Shown here piece by piece: positions 34,570-43,270 of a stretch of DNA of 64,000 bases (within the stretch, counting starts at the first letter, position 1; every line of letters starts with the position of its first letter). The notes below the pieces were generated by a model. The model made no database searches. It was not told the DNA's origin and saw only the letters and a list, made by a program, of their open reading frames with translations. This stretch comes from Homoserinimonas sp. OAct 916 (GTDB lineage: Bacteria; Actinomycetota; Actinomycetes; Actinomycetales; Microbacteriaceae): positions 1-64,000 of the forward strand of contig NZ_QJHB01000005.1 of NCBI RefSeq assembly GCF_003260275.1. Reading direction: 5' to 3'. The translations under genes were made by a program, and so were the position numbers.

Positions 34570-35730
34570 CTACGTATCGATCACCGTTTCTGCGGCCGCC
34601 GCCTCATCCTGCTCACGCACACCGTGCCGCCAACGCCCGCTCGCGATGTAGACGACAACGACGTTGAGCACGGCGACAGTAGGCACTGCAAAAAGTGCGC
34701 CGGGGATTCCAGCGATCAACGTGCCCGCCGCGACCGAGAACACCACAGCGAGCGGATGCACCTTGACGGCGCTCCCCATCACGAGCGGCTGTACGACATG
34801 TGCCTCCAAGAGGTGCACGAGCAGAACCCCGGCGAGCATCACGAGCGCCTGGATGGGCCCGACGTAGAACAGTGCGACAGCGACGACGGCTATTCCGGTG
34901 ACGATCGCTCCGACAACCGGGATGAACGAGGCGAGAAACACGACGACGGCGAGCGGGATGGCCAGAGGCAGGCCGAGAAAGAAGGCGAAGAGCCCGATCC
35001 CCACGCCATCTCCTGCCGCAATCAAGATCTGTACTCGCACGAAGGTCGTCAGAGTGAACCAGGCGGATTCACCTGCGCCGTCGACGGCTGCGCGTGCCCG
35101 GAGCGGAAACAGCCGTACGATCCACGCCCAGATCCCCCAGCCGTCGATCAGCATGAAGATCGTTGCGAAAGCAGCCAACAGGCCACCGACCACGAAGTGG
35201 CCAGCGGTCGAGCCGACCGTCAACGCTCCGCTGAGAATCCTCGAACTGTTCTCCTGTATGAGTGCAACCGCCTGCGCAATGTATCCATCGATCTGAGCGT
35301 CCCCGATCTGAAGTGGTGACCTGAGCAGAAAAGTCTTGAAATCCGCGTAGCGCTGCGCAGACTCCTTCTCAAGCTGCGGCAGCCCAGCACGAACTTCGAA
35401 GGTGACGAGCACGATGAGCCCCCCGATCACCACGAGCAGGAGCCCCAGTGCTGTGACGATTGCAAGCCATTTCGGCCAGCGGTGGCTGCGTAGGAAACTC
35501 ACAAAGGGTGTGAGGAGCGCGCTGACCAGGAGCGCTACAAGAAACGGGACGACAAGGTCTTTGAGCGTCGCCAAGAGCCAGAAGACGGTGGCGAGGAGCG
35601 CCATGATGACCAACAGTCTCCACGCCCACTGGCCGGCGATCTCAACTCCGACAGGGATTGATCGTTCGGCCTCGGCCCGGCGCCCCGGGAGGGTGGATTC
35701 AGGTGTCGATCTCGCGTGAGGGAGTTTCAT
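34570..35730 (-). CDS. AI-2E family transporter (PerM-like)
   Basis: A 386-residue membrane protein of the AI-2 exporter/PerM family. Around eight helices, including WRLLVIMALLATVFWLLATLK and LVVPFLVALLVSALLTP, and the characteristic C-terminal blocks FLASFIPVVGAIVTG, LLEAHVVQPLVMG and HPLAVVFSVAAGTLIAGIPGALFAVP. Substrate unknown; some relatives are Na+/H+ antiporters, others were linked to AI-2 export. The ATG at 35730 is the last in-frame start before family similarity. Confidence 0.88.
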   Translation of the reverse strand: MKLPHARSTPESTLPGRRAEAERSIPVGVEIAGQWAWRLLVIMALLATVFWLLATLKDLVVPFLVALLVSALLTPFVSFLRSHRWPKWLAIVTALGLLLVVIGGLIVLVTFEVRAGLPQLEKESAQRYADFKTFLLRSPLQIGDAQIDGYIAQAVALIQENSSRILSGALTVGSTAGHFVVGGLLAAFATIFMLIDGWGIWAWIVRLFPLRARAAVDGAGESAWFTLTTFVRVQILIAAGDGVGIGLFAFFLGLPLAIPLAVVVFLASFIPVVGAIVTGIAVVAVALFYVGPIQALVMLAGVLLVHLLEAHVVQPLVMGSAVKVHPLAVVFSVAAGTLIAGIPGALFAVPTVAVLNVVVVYIASGRWRHGVREQDEAAAAETVIDT

Positions 35731-35810
35731 TCGCCCAGTGTGCGCGCGTCGGAATACCACTGCCAGTGGCCCGCAGGCTGGCGACCGAAGCCCTCACGCT
35801 CGAGGGCCAC

Positions 35811-35846
35811 AATAAAAGGTGGGACCGCACACTGTGCGGCCCCACC
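35811..35846 (-). terminator. Intrinsic terminator
   Basis: On the minus strand GGTGGGGCCGCAC pairs with a GTGCGGTCCCACC arm and is followed by TTTTATT. It lies 200 nt past the DUF4190 gene and upstream of the AI-2E gene, so it probably ends the former's transcript. The remaining gap 35847-36044 shows no gene. Confidence 0.75.
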
Positions 35847-36044
35847 CAGGTGCCTTGCGGCCTTGCCTCATGCACAAGAAACTAACCCGAATAGTCGCTT
35901 GTGCGGCTGAGTAGCTTCACCGTACCAGCTGATATATTACTGCCGCCATTCCCCTGTTCGGGGCACAATTGTATTCTCGAAAACCCTGACTCATCTGCTC
36001 TTTCACCACTCTTTTTCAGCCCCGCGAGTCGAAGATTCCCTCGC

Positions 36045-36509
36045 TCAGTTGCCGTAATACGGCACACCGTTTCGCATGGCTGTCGCAAACGCTGCAATCA
36101 GGATGATGGAGACGATGATGCCCACGACTATCAAGACGGCGCTGATGATGATTCCGGCCAGCGCCAACGGGTTCTTGTAGCCGGCTCGCTTCGACTGGAG
36201 GTACGCGATGATGCTGACCACCAGCCCCGCGAGCTGGAACACGAAGGCAAGAACGAAGCCGATGATTCCAAGCGTCTTACCCGGGTCAACCTGGACCGGA
36301 GGAGCACCATACCCGCCGGAGAGGGGTGCCATCGGATAGCCATAGTCGGGCGCCGGCTGATAGCCGCCCGGTGGGGGTACCTGAGGGTAGCCCGGTTGCT
36401 GCCCTCCAGGGTACGCGGGCGGAACCGGTGCACCCGGATCGGAGCCGGGGTTGCCGTTCGGCGGAACCGGCGGAGTGTTCGGGTGGTTCGGGGTGCTTGG
36501 ATCGCTCAT
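36045..36509 (-). CDS. DUF4190-type membrane protein with Pro-rich N-terminus
   Basis: A 154-residue protein. Residues 1-75 are a disordered Pro/Gly/Tyr-rich tail (PGGQQPGYPQVPPPGGYQP). Two membrane helices follow (about 80-102, TLGIIGFVLAFVFQLAGLVVSIIAY, and 112-143), with a polar SKRAGYKN loop between, as in DUF4190 proteins. Function unknown. The ATG at 36509 is chosen where the Pro-rich region begins. Confidence 0.8.
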   Translation of the reverse strand: MSDPSTPNHPNTPPVPPNGNPGSDPGAPVPPAYPGGQQPGYPQVPPPGGYQPAPDYGYPMAPLSGGYGAPPVQVDPGKTLGIIGFVLAFVFQLAGLVVSIIAYLQSKRAGYKNPLALAGIIISAVLIVVGIIVSIILIAAFATAMRNGVPYYGN

Positions 36510-36641
36510 GAGATCACTCTTCGAATGAGAGGCATCACTCAGCGGCGCGCGGAACGCCGTCACCTCTATTCACCCCACGGTAACCCCACAATCTCGGCAG
36601 GTTCCTGAGAGTTGAGACAAATCTCCTGGGCGTGGCCAAAG

Positions 36642-37304
36642 TCATCGAGCCGAGGTGCATACACACAATTCGTTGCCCTCGGCGTCGGCCATCACCCACC
36701 AGGAGGGTGCGTGTTCGTCGGTGACCAGGGTGCCGCCGGCCGCAACGATCGCGTCGACCCGGCCGCGGGCATCCTGGGTGGGAACATAGACGTCGAGATG
36801 GATACGACTGCGTTCTGTGCGCGGCGGATCCATCTTCTGGAACCAGATCTTCGGGCCACTCCCCCGCGGGTCGCGCAGCTCCACGTCGCCGTCACCGTCC
36901 AGGTCTTCAATGTAGTCGCAGCCCACCCGCCAGAAATCGCGGATCGCGTCGGCGTCCGAGCAGTCAATTGCGATCTCGTAGTTGGTCGGCCGTGTGGTGT
37001 TCGCCTTCGCGCCGGCACGGTGCGCCAGTTGCTCGATCTCCTCGGCCAGGCGCAGGTCGCGACCGGTCACTCCCCCGGCGTCATGGGAGCTCACGGTGAA
37101 CGCTATCTGGCCGTAGCCGAGGCTCACATCGGGGTGGTGGTTGGCGCGTTCTGCAGCTTCCGCGACCTCGGCCACCAGCTGCGCAGCCCGGGCGAAGTCG
37201 TCGGTGGAGTAGGACGCGTACAGCGCACCGTCGAGGTGCACGAATGCGCCGGTCAGGGCATCGCGGGTCTGGGCTGGAGAGAGTACGGCGTCTGCAGGGA
37301 TCAT
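36642..37304 (-). CDS. Pterin-4a-carbinolamine dehydratase/VOC-domain fusion
   Basis: A 220-residue two-domain protein. Residues 15-100 match pterin-4a-carbinolamine dehydratase (PhhB/PCD): the ERANHHPDVSLGYGQIAFTVSSHDAGGVT block contains the paired histidines and the conserved acidic and tyrosine-type positions. Residues 105-220 form a glyoxalase-like (VOC) domain: YEIAIDCSDADAIRDFWRV, WFQKMDPPR, RIHLDVYVP and GNELCVC. The dehydratase recycles oxidised tetrahydropterin; the VOC part may bind a related small molecule. ATG at 37304 with GTAGGGGA directly before it. Confidence 0.88.
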   Translation of the reverse strand: MIPADAVLSPAQTRDALTGAFVHLDGALYASYSTDDFARAAQLVAEVAEAAERANHHPDVSLGYGQIAFTVSSHDAGGVTGRDLRLAEEIEQLAHRAGAKANTTRPTNYEIAIDCSDADAIRDFWRVGCDYIEDLDGDGDVELRDPRGSGPKIWFQKMDPPRTERSRIHLDVYVPTQDARGRVDAIVAAGGTLVTDEHAPSWWVMADAEGNELCVCTSAR

Positions 37305-37325
37305 TCCCCTACTGTGCCCCGCGTA

Positions 37326-37685
37326 TTACAACGAGGCAAGCCTCTGGGCGAACTCGTCCGGCAGCACGACATTCGACGGAGCATGCGCAAACAGCGGCGC
37401 GATCTGGTCAGGGGTGAATCCGGCGATGCCGCACCCGATCTTGGTGACAAGGAAGCGGAGATCCGGATGCTTGACGGCAAACTCGAGGAACGTCAGCACC
37501 TCGTCGCGGATCGTCTCGAACCCACTCATCGTGTCAATGGCGTACGACTGGCCGTGCAGCCCGTGCCCCTCGCCCCAGACGGCTCCGAATCTCTCGTACG
37601 CGGTGCGAGCAGCACCGGCACCGTGTTGCCCTGAGGCGTTCGAGCCAAAAACAAAGACCTCGCCTGGCGACAGTTCCGTGATCAT
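37326..37685 (-). CDS. Macro-like nucleotide-binding protein (A1S_2505 phage type)
   Basis: A 119-residue protein with FVFGSNASGQHGAGAARTAYERFGA at the N-terminus and FLVTKIGCGIAGFTPDQIAPLF near the end. The pattern fits small macro-fold proteins found in phages and bacteria, expected to bind ADP-ribose-like ligands; activity is not known. The ATG at 37685 is preferred to a GTG 9 nt upstream because a TACAGT box lies 7 nt before it. Divergent from glpK across a tandem-repeat region. Confidence 0.78.
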   Translation of the reverse strand: MITELSPGEVFVFGSNASGQHGAGAARTAYERFGAVWGEGHGLHGQSYAIDTMSGFETIRDEVLTFLEFAVKHPDLRFLVTKIGCGIAGFTPDQIAPLFAHAPSNVVLPDEFAQRLASL

Positions 37686-37692
37686 ACGCACC

Positions 37693-37698
37693 ACTGTA
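37693..37698 (-). promoter_or_regulatory. -10 box of macro-like gene
   Basis: TACAGT on the minus strand, 7 nt before the ATG at 37685. Its -35 region abuts the 16-nt tandem repeat. Confidence 0.35.
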
Positions 37699-37709
37699 AC
37701 CTGCGCCGT

Positions 37710-37805
37710 TTACTCGGAGTGCCGGTTACTCGGAGTGCCGGTTACTCGGAGTGCCGGTTACTCGGAGTGCCGGTTACTCGGAGTGCCGGTTACTCGGACT
37801 GCAGG
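37710..37805. repeat. 16-nt tandem repeat, 6 copies, upstream of glpK
   Basis: Units of TTACTCGGAGTGCCGG start at 37710, 37726, 37742, 37758, 37774 and 37790. The first five are identical; the sixth has two changes. It lies between the divergent macro-like gene and glpK. No spacer structure, so not a CRISPR. Confidence 0.95.
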
Positions 37806-37885
37806 CGAGCTGGCCCACCCGATAGTGTGAACAAAACTCCGGCGCGGGATGGCCCCGGGCAACCGCGATCCTAAGGACGCATCTC

Positions 37886-39409
37886 GTGAACAAATACATT
37901 CTCTCCATCGACCAGGGAACCACCAGTACCCGGGCCATGATCTTCGACCACGGCGGCCGAGTCATCTCCAGCGGTCAACTCGAGCACAAACAGATCCTTC
38001 CGCAGGCAGGCTGGGTGGAGCACGACGCTCTCGAGATCTGGGACAACACCCGCGAGGTGATCGGCCGGGCCCTGGGCATCGGCGATATCACCCGGCACGC
38101 GATCCACGCGGTGGGCATCACCAACCAGCGCGAGACCTGCGTGGTCTGGGACAGGCGTACGGGCGCCCCCGTGTACAACGCCATCGTGTGGCAGGACACC
38201 CGCACCCAGGCGATCGTCGACCGGGTGGCCAAGGCTGAGACCGGCGACCCCGATTTCAACCGGTTCAAGGAGCTCACCGGGCTGCCACTGAGCACCTATT
38301 TCTCGGCGAGCAAAATTGTCTGGATCCTGGAGAATGTTCCCGGTGCCCGGGCAGATGCCGAGGCCGGCCACTTGCTGTTCGGCACCACCGACAGCTGGCT
38401 GATCTGGAACCTGACCGGCGGCGTCGACGGCGGTGTGCATGTCACCGACGTCACCAACGCCTCGCGCACACTTCTGATGAACCTGCACACCCTCGAGTGG
38501 GACGACTCGCTGCTGGCCGCCTTCGACGTGCCGCGGTCGATGCTCCCCTCCATTCGCTCATCCAGCGAGGTGTACGGCACGGTGAAATCGTCCAGCCTCC
38601 TCAGGCAGACTCCGATCGCGGGAATCCTCGGCGACCAGCAGGCGGCCACCTTCGGTCAGGCCGCGTTCGAGACCGGCCAGGCGAAGAACACGTACGGCAC
38701 CGGAAACTTTCTGATCGTGAATACGGGCGAAGACATCGTCTTCTCGAAGAACGGCCTGCTGACCACCGTCGCCTACCAGTTGGGCGAGGATGCTCCACGT
38801 TACGCCTTGGAGGGCTCCATCGCGGTGACCGGATCACTGGTCCACTGGCTGCGCGACAACCTCGGCATCATCCACTCCTCCTCTGAGGTGGAACAACTCG
38901 CCGGCACCGTCGACGACACCGGCGGAATCTATTTCGTGCCCGCGTTCTCGGGCCTCTTCGCGCCCTATTGGAGATCGGATGCCCGTGGCGTCCTCGTCGG
39001 GATGAGCCGGTTCACCAACAAGGGCCACATCGCTCGCGCCGCACTCGAGGCCACGGCATACCAGACGCGGGAGGTGCTCGACGCGGTGAACAAGGACACC
39101 GGGGTACCACTTGAAGAGCTCAGGGTCGACGGCGGCATGATCGCCAACGAGTTGCTGATGCAGTTCCAAGCCGACATTCTCGGCGTGCCGGTGGTGCGCC
39201 CGCAGATCGCCGAGACCACCGCCCTGGGCGCGGCCTATGCCGCCGGTCTCGCCACCGGCTTCTGGAAAGATCTGGACGATCTGCGGGCGAACTGGCACGA
39301 ATCAGCCCGCTGGGAGCCGCGCACCACTGAGGCCCAGCGCGACACCTCGCTGCGCGGCTGGCAGAAGGCGGTCACCCGCACGTTCGACTGGGTCGACCCG
39401 GCCGACTGA
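37886..39409 (+). CDS. glpK: Glycerol kinase GlpK
   Basis: A 507-residue FGGY-family kinase that phosphorylates glycerol to glycerol-3-phosphate. It has [15 protein letters not shown] at the N-terminus, [48 protein letters not shown] and the FGGY signature around [21 protein letters not shown]. Length is normal. GTG start with AAGGA 8 nt upstream. It lies 80 nt after a tandem-repeat block. No glpF or glpD is adjacent. A GDPD gene at 20 kb produces the same product from phosphodiesters. Confidence 0.96.
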   Translation: MNKYILSIDQGTTSTRAMIFDHGGRVISSGQLEHKQILPQAGWVEHDALEIWDNTREVIGRALGIGDITRHAIHAVGITNQRETCVVWDRRTGAPVYNAIVWQDTRTQAIVDRVAKAETGDPDFNRFKELTGLPLSTYFSASKIVWILENVPGARADAEAGHLLFGTTDSWLIWNLTGGVDGGVHVTDVTNASRTLLMNLHTLEWDDSLLAAFDVPRSMLPSIRSSSEVYGTVKSSSLLRQTPIAGILGDQQAATFGQAAFETGQAKNTYGTGNFLIVNTGEDIVFSKNGLLTTVAYQLGEDAPRYALEGSIAVTGSLVHWLRDNLGIIHSSSEVEQLAGTVDDTGGIYFVPAFSGLFAPYWRSDARGVLVGMSRFTNKGHIARAALEATAYQTREVLDAVNKDTGVPLEELRVDGGMIANELLMQFQADILGVPVVRPQIAETTALGAAYAAGLATGFWKDLDDLRANWHESARWEPRTTEAQRDTSLRGWQKAVTRTFDWVDPAD

Positions 39410-39495
39410 CCCGTTGACTGTCTGCCAACGGGCGGACCGGAGCATGGGCTGGCACTCCCTCTCGTTGGTTTCGGCAACAGCTGACCCAGGTTCAC

Positions 39496-39512
39496 GGCCC
39501 CGCTCCGGGGCC
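39496..39512. terminator. GC-rich hairpin between convergent glpK and trpD
   Basis: GGCCCCG and CGGGGCC flank CTC. No T-tract on either strand. It sits in the 111-nt convergent gap and may stop both transcripts. Confidence 0.45.
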
Positions 39513-39520
39513 CGTCAGTG

Positions 39521-40573
39521 TCAGGCGTGCTGCGCGCGCACCCACTCCTCAAGTTTGGCGGCGGCCCTGCCGGAGTCGATCGCATCGGCGGCAACCACCA
39601 TCTCCTCCCGAAACCGGTCAAGAATGCTTCGATCCCCTTCTGTGACATCCTGAGACAGCCGGTACGAGACCAGGCCCGCCGCCGCGTTCAACAACACGAT
39701 GTCCCGCACGGGCCCGGCAGCCCCTGTCAAGGTCTCCCTCACCACGCGCGCATTGTGTTCGGAATCCCCACCGAGGAGATCCTGTATCTGCGCCCGCTCG
39801 ATACCCAGGTCACGCGGTTCGAGGTCGTGTTCGGTGACCATTCCGAGGCTGATCTCCCAGATGTGACTGTGCCCCGTCGTGGTCAACTCGTCCAGCCCGT
39901 CGTCGCCGCGGAAGACCAACGCGGTGGCCCCACGGGTCTGCAGCACGCCCACGATCAGTGGCACCCGGTCCAATTGAGACACGCCGATTGCCGAAGCCTC
40001 CGGTCTGGCCGGGTTACACAACGGCCCGAGGTAGTTGAACACCGTCGGTATGCCGATCTCACGGCGTGTTGTGGCTGCGTTCGCGAATCCGGGATGAAAC
40101 TTTGCGGCGTAGGCGAACGTGATCCCCGTCTCTGAAAGGATCTGTGCCACCCGCTCGGTGGGCAGAGACAGATCGAGGCCCAACGCCGCCAGCACATCGG
40201 ATGAGCCCGATTGTGAACTGGCCGCGCGGTTGCCGTGCTTGATGACGGGCACCCCCGCCGACGCGGCCACAATAGCCGCCATCGTCGACACGTTGACGGT
40301 TCCGAAACGATCGCCGCCGGTTCCGACGATGTCCAAACCGATCGGATCCACGGTTAGCGGCACGGCCTCTTCCAACACCGCATCTCGAAAACCCACCATT
40401 TCGTCAACGGTTTCCCCCTTGACACGCAGTGCCACCAAAAAGGATGCGATCTGTGCGGGCGTGGCATCGCCGCGCATTATTTCGCGCATCGCCCACGTCG
40501 CTTCCGCAACGCTCAGGTCTTCTCCATCCAAGAGTGAGGTGAGAAGATTCGGCCAAGTCGGAGTAAGAAACAT
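39521..40573 (-). CDS. trpD: Anthranilate phosphoribosyltransferase TrpD
   Basis: A 350-residue enzyme that joins anthranilate and PRPP in tryptophan synthesis. The N-terminal helical domain is followed by the PRPP/anthranilate site: [46 protein letters not shown] and [27 protein letters not shown] completes the family pattern. Stands alone away from other trp genes and divergent from ctaE. The ATG at 40573 matches the family N-terminus; the open frame continues upstream over the ctaE promoter and is not used. Confidence 0.95.
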   Translation of the reverse strand: MFLTPTWPNLLTSLLDGEDLSVAEATWAMREIMRGDATPAQIASFLVALRVKGETVDEMVGFRDAVLEEAVPLTVDPIGLDIVGTGGDRFGTVNVSTMAAIVAASAGVPVIKHGNRAASSQSGSSDVLAALGLDLSLPTERVAQILSETGITFAYAAKFHPGFANAATTRREIGIPTVFNYLGPLCNPARPEASAIGVSQLDRVPLIVGVLQTRGATALVFRGDDGLDELTTTGHSHIWEISLGMVTEHDLEPRDLGIERAQIQDLLGGDSEHNARVVRETLTGAAGPVRDIVLLNAAAGLVSYRLSQDVTEGDRSILDRFREEMVVAADAIDSGRAAAKLEEWVRAQHA

Positions 40574-40637
40574 GTACTCCAGCGTAGTTGGACACGGCAC
40601 ACTCTCATTGAATGCGGAACTTGGACCAAAAATCGGC

Positions 40638-40643
40638 CATAAT
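40638..40643 (+). promoter_or_regulatory. -10 box of leaderless ctaE-qcrCAB
   Basis: CATAAT lies 6 nt before the GTG start at 40650. No Shine-Dalgarno precedes the GTG. Confidence 0.45.
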
Positions 40644-40649
40644 GGAACG

Positions 40650-41279
40650 GTGACGAGCACATCAATTACTCCTGTGGCGAATACGCCCGTGGTCAATCGA
40701 CCGAATCCTGTTGCGGTGGGCACCATCGTGTGGCTTGGCAGCGAGGTGATGTTTTTCGCGGGCCTTTTTGCGATCTACTTCACCCTTCGCGCCATGTCTC
40801 CCGAGCTCTGGAGCTTCGAGACCTCGAAGCTCGACGTGACCTATGCCACCATCAACACCCTGATCCTCGTGAGCTCTTCGTTCACCTGCCAGTTCGGGGT
40901 GTTCGCCGCAGAGCGTCTCCAGTCACGCTCCACGGGTTGGCGGCCCTCCCAGTGGGGGATGGTCGAGTGGTTCTTCCTCACCTACGCATTGGGTGCAATC
41001 TTCGTCTCCGGCCAGGTTCTCGAATATGCCACGCTCGTAACCGAAGGCATCGCATTCGACACCAATGCCTACACATCGGCGTTCTACTTCACCACCGGAT
41101 TCCACGCTATTCACGTGACAGGTGGGCTCTTCGCGTTCCTCTTGGTCATCGGTCGAGCATTCGCGGTGCGAAGGTTCACCCACAAGGAAGCCACGACTGC
41201 GATCGTGGTCTCGTACTACTGGCACTTCGTCGATGTGGTGTGGATCGCACTGTTCCTCGTCATCTACGTCCTCAAATAG
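40650..41279 (+). CDS. ctaE: Cytochrome c oxidase subunit III CtaE
   Basis: A 209-residue, five-helix subunit of the aa3 oxidase. It shows [51 protein letters not shown] and the C-terminal [21 protein letters not shown]. First gene of ctaE-qcrC-qcrA-qcrB, the standard actinobacterial order. GTG at 40650 lies 6 nt after CATAAT. The longer frame upstream is antisense to trpD. Confidence 0.95.
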   Translation: MTSTSITPVANTPVVNRPNPVAVGTIVWLGSEVMFFAGLFAIYFTLRAMSPELWSFETSKLDVTYATINTLILVSSSFTCQFGVFAAERLQSRSTGWRPSQWGMVEWFFLTYALGAIFVSGQVLEYATLVTEGIAFDTNAYTSAFYFTTGFHAIHVTGGLFAFLLVIGRAFAVRRFTHKEATTAIVVSYYWHFVDVVWIALFLVIYVLK

Positions 41280-41302
41280 CAAGCAGGAGCGGACACTTCA
41301 GA

Positions 41303-42115
41303 ATGCGTAAGACAACTCAACCCTCCAGACGCGGACGCACCAAGACCGGCAGACGTCACCCACTGGCCACAGTCGCGCTGATCGCGATCGGCTTGATGAT
41401 GACCGGCGGCGCCTATGCGGCCATCAACGCCGGAACCGCCACGGCCGACACCGACATCAATACGCAAGTCAATATTGATGAGGGTGCGAAGCTCTTCCAG
41501 GCCAACTGCGCCACGTGCCACGGCATGGAGGCCGACGGCACAGTCGACGCCCCGAGCCTGGTGGGCGTGGGCGCGGCATCCGTCGACTTCCAGGTCGGAA
41601 CGGGCCGTATGCCGATGCAGATGCAGGGTCCCCAGGCTCAGCAGAAGCCAGTGCAGTTCACCGACCTGCAGGTCAAGCAGTTGGCCGTCTACGTCGGCTC
41701 GCTCGCACCGGGGCCCGGCATTCCCGACGCCCAGTACCTCACGGGTGACGGCGATCTCGCCAACGGTGGAGAACTGTTCCGCATCAACTGCGCCATGTGT
41801 CACAACGTCGCCGCCGCCGGCGGGGCGTTGACCCAGGGCAAGTTCGCTCCCCCGCTCGCGGGCGTCTCGGCTGTTCACAAGTACGAGGCGATGGTGACCG
41901 GCCCGCAGAACATGCCCGTCTTCAACGACCTCGTCATCACCCCCACCGAGAAGAGCGACATCATCTCGTACCTGCAGCACCTGGAGGCAGCTCCCTCTGC
42001 AGGCGGTTTCGGGCTTGGCTCGATCGGGCCGGTCTCCGAGGGTCTATTCCTCTGGATCTTCGGACTCGGATCGATCGTTGCGCTGACGATCTGGATAACC
42101 GCACGATCCAATTGA
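41303..42115 (+). CDS. qcrC: Dihaem cytochrome c subunit QcrC of the bc1 complex
   Basis: A 270-residue membrane-anchored cytochrome cc. A basic cytosolic start and N-terminal helix (about 20-42) are followed by two class I c domains with CATCH (C69, C72, H73) and CAMCH (C163, C166, H167), and a C-terminal anchor (LFLWIFGLGSIVALTIWITA). Electrons pass from the Rieske centre through both haems directly to CtaC in the bcc-aa3 supercomplex, so no soluble cytochrome c is needed. AGGAG lies upstream. Confidence 0.95.
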   Translation: MRKTTQPSRRGRTKTGRRHPLATVALIAIGLMMTGGAYAAINAGTATADTDINTQVNIDEGAKLFQANCATCHGMEADGTVDAPSLVGVGAASVDFQVGTGRMPMQMQGPQAQQKPVQFTDLQVKQLAVYVGSLAPGPGIPDAQYLTGDGDLANGGELFRINCAMCHNVAAAGGALTQGKFAPPLAGVSAVHKYEAMVTGPQNMPVFNDLVITPTEKSDIISYLQHLEAAPSAGGFGLGSIGPVSEGLFLWIFGLGSIVALTIWITARSN

Positions 42116-42193
42116 CCACCGTATTCTCGGCTCAACCTGCCGTTGAACGAACTCAGACGAAGTCAGACCAGAACAGGCACGAAAAGGAGAACC

Positions 42194-43270
42194 ATGGCAC
42201 AGGACGATAACGGCGGGAAGGATTCGGTGTCGAGCGGGCAGCACGTTTCGCACGACGCCCTCGGCGCCTCGCCCGGCACAGCCGTGATCGTTCGGGACGC
42301 CGTTCAGGATCCCGGACTGCCACCGCACCGACCGCGCACCACCGACATCAATCCCAAGGCCGAGAAGCGTGCCGAACGGGTCGTCTACACACTGTTCTAC
42401 CTGTCGCTGGCCGGCAGCATCTTCGCGATCGCCGCATACATCGCCTTCCCGATCATTGAAGGCGACTCCGGCTCGGTGCGCCTGAACAACATGTTCGTCG
42501 GGCTCGGAATGACGCTCGCACTGCTCGGACTGGGCGTGGGTGCCGTGCACTGGGGTAAGGCCCTCATGCACGACCACGAGGGAATCGACATCCGCCACCC
42601 GCAGCCGGGCACCACTGAAGAGCGTGCGGCTGCGATCAACGTCATCGATGAGGCCAACCGCGAATCCGGTTTCGGCCGGCGCACCATGATCCGCAACAGC
42701 CTCTTGGGCGCGTTGATCGTGTTCCCACTGCCTGCCGTCGTCTTGTTCCGTGGTCTCGCACCGATGGATCAGGATCCTGTCGCTCTGCTCAAGCACACCA
42801 TGTGGGAAAAGGGAACACGCTTGACGCACGACCCCTCCGGTGTTCCGATCAAGGCTTCTGATCTGACTCTCGGTTCGTCCGTCCAGGTGATTCCCGAAGG
42901 CCTGGCGGAACTGGAGCACCACAAGATCGAGGAAAAGGCCAAGGCCGCTGTGTTGTTGATGCGCCTTGATCCCAAGGACCTCAACCCGCTGCCAGGTCGC
43001 GAGACCTGGGCCTACGACGGCATCGTCGCCTACTCCAAGGTCTGCACGCACGTCGGCTGCCCGGTCGCTCTCTACGAGCAGCAGAAGCACCACCTGCTCT
43101 GCCCCTGCCACCAGTCGCAGTTCGATGTGACCAACAACTGTGAGGTCATCTTCGGACCGGCCAAGCGAGCACTCCCCCAACTGCCGATCACCGTCGACAG
43201 TGAGGGTTACCTCATCGCCCAGAGCGATTTCACTGAGCCTGTCGGCCCGAGCTTCTGGGAGCGCGCATGA
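42194..43270 (+). CDS. qcrA: Rieske iron-sulfur subunit QcrA
   Basis: A 358-residue Rieske protein with the long actinobacterial N-terminus and three membrane helices (near 62-85, 98-118, 170-190). A twin-arginine-like FGRRTMIRNSL precedes the third helix, consistent with Tat-dependent export of the folded cluster domain. Cluster ligands: CTHVGC (284-289) and CPCHQS (303-308). AAAGGAGA sits 6 nt before the ATG. Overlaps qcrB by 4 nt. Confidence 0.95.
   Translation: MAQDDNGGKDSVSSGQHVSHDALGASPGTAVIVRDAVQDPGLPPHRPRTTDINPKAEKRAERVVYTLFYLSLAGSIFAIAAYIAFPIIEGDSGSVRLNNMFVGLGMTLALLGLGVGAVHWGKALMHDHEGIDIRHPQPGTTEERAAAINVIDEANRESGFGRRTMIRNSLLGALIVFPLPAVVLFRGLAPMDQDPVALLKHTMWEKGTRLTHDPSGVPIKASDLTLGSSVQVIPEGLAELEHHKIEEKAKAAVLLMRLDPKDLNPLPGRETWAYDGIVAYSKVCTHVGCPVALYEQQKHHLLCPCHQSQFDVTNNCEVIFGPAKRALPQLPITVDSEGYLIAQSDFTEPVGPSFWERA

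Noticed and set aside
37710-37805. Possible CRISPR array
   Set aside because: Units are directly adjacent with no spacers, 16 nt long, and no cas genes are present.
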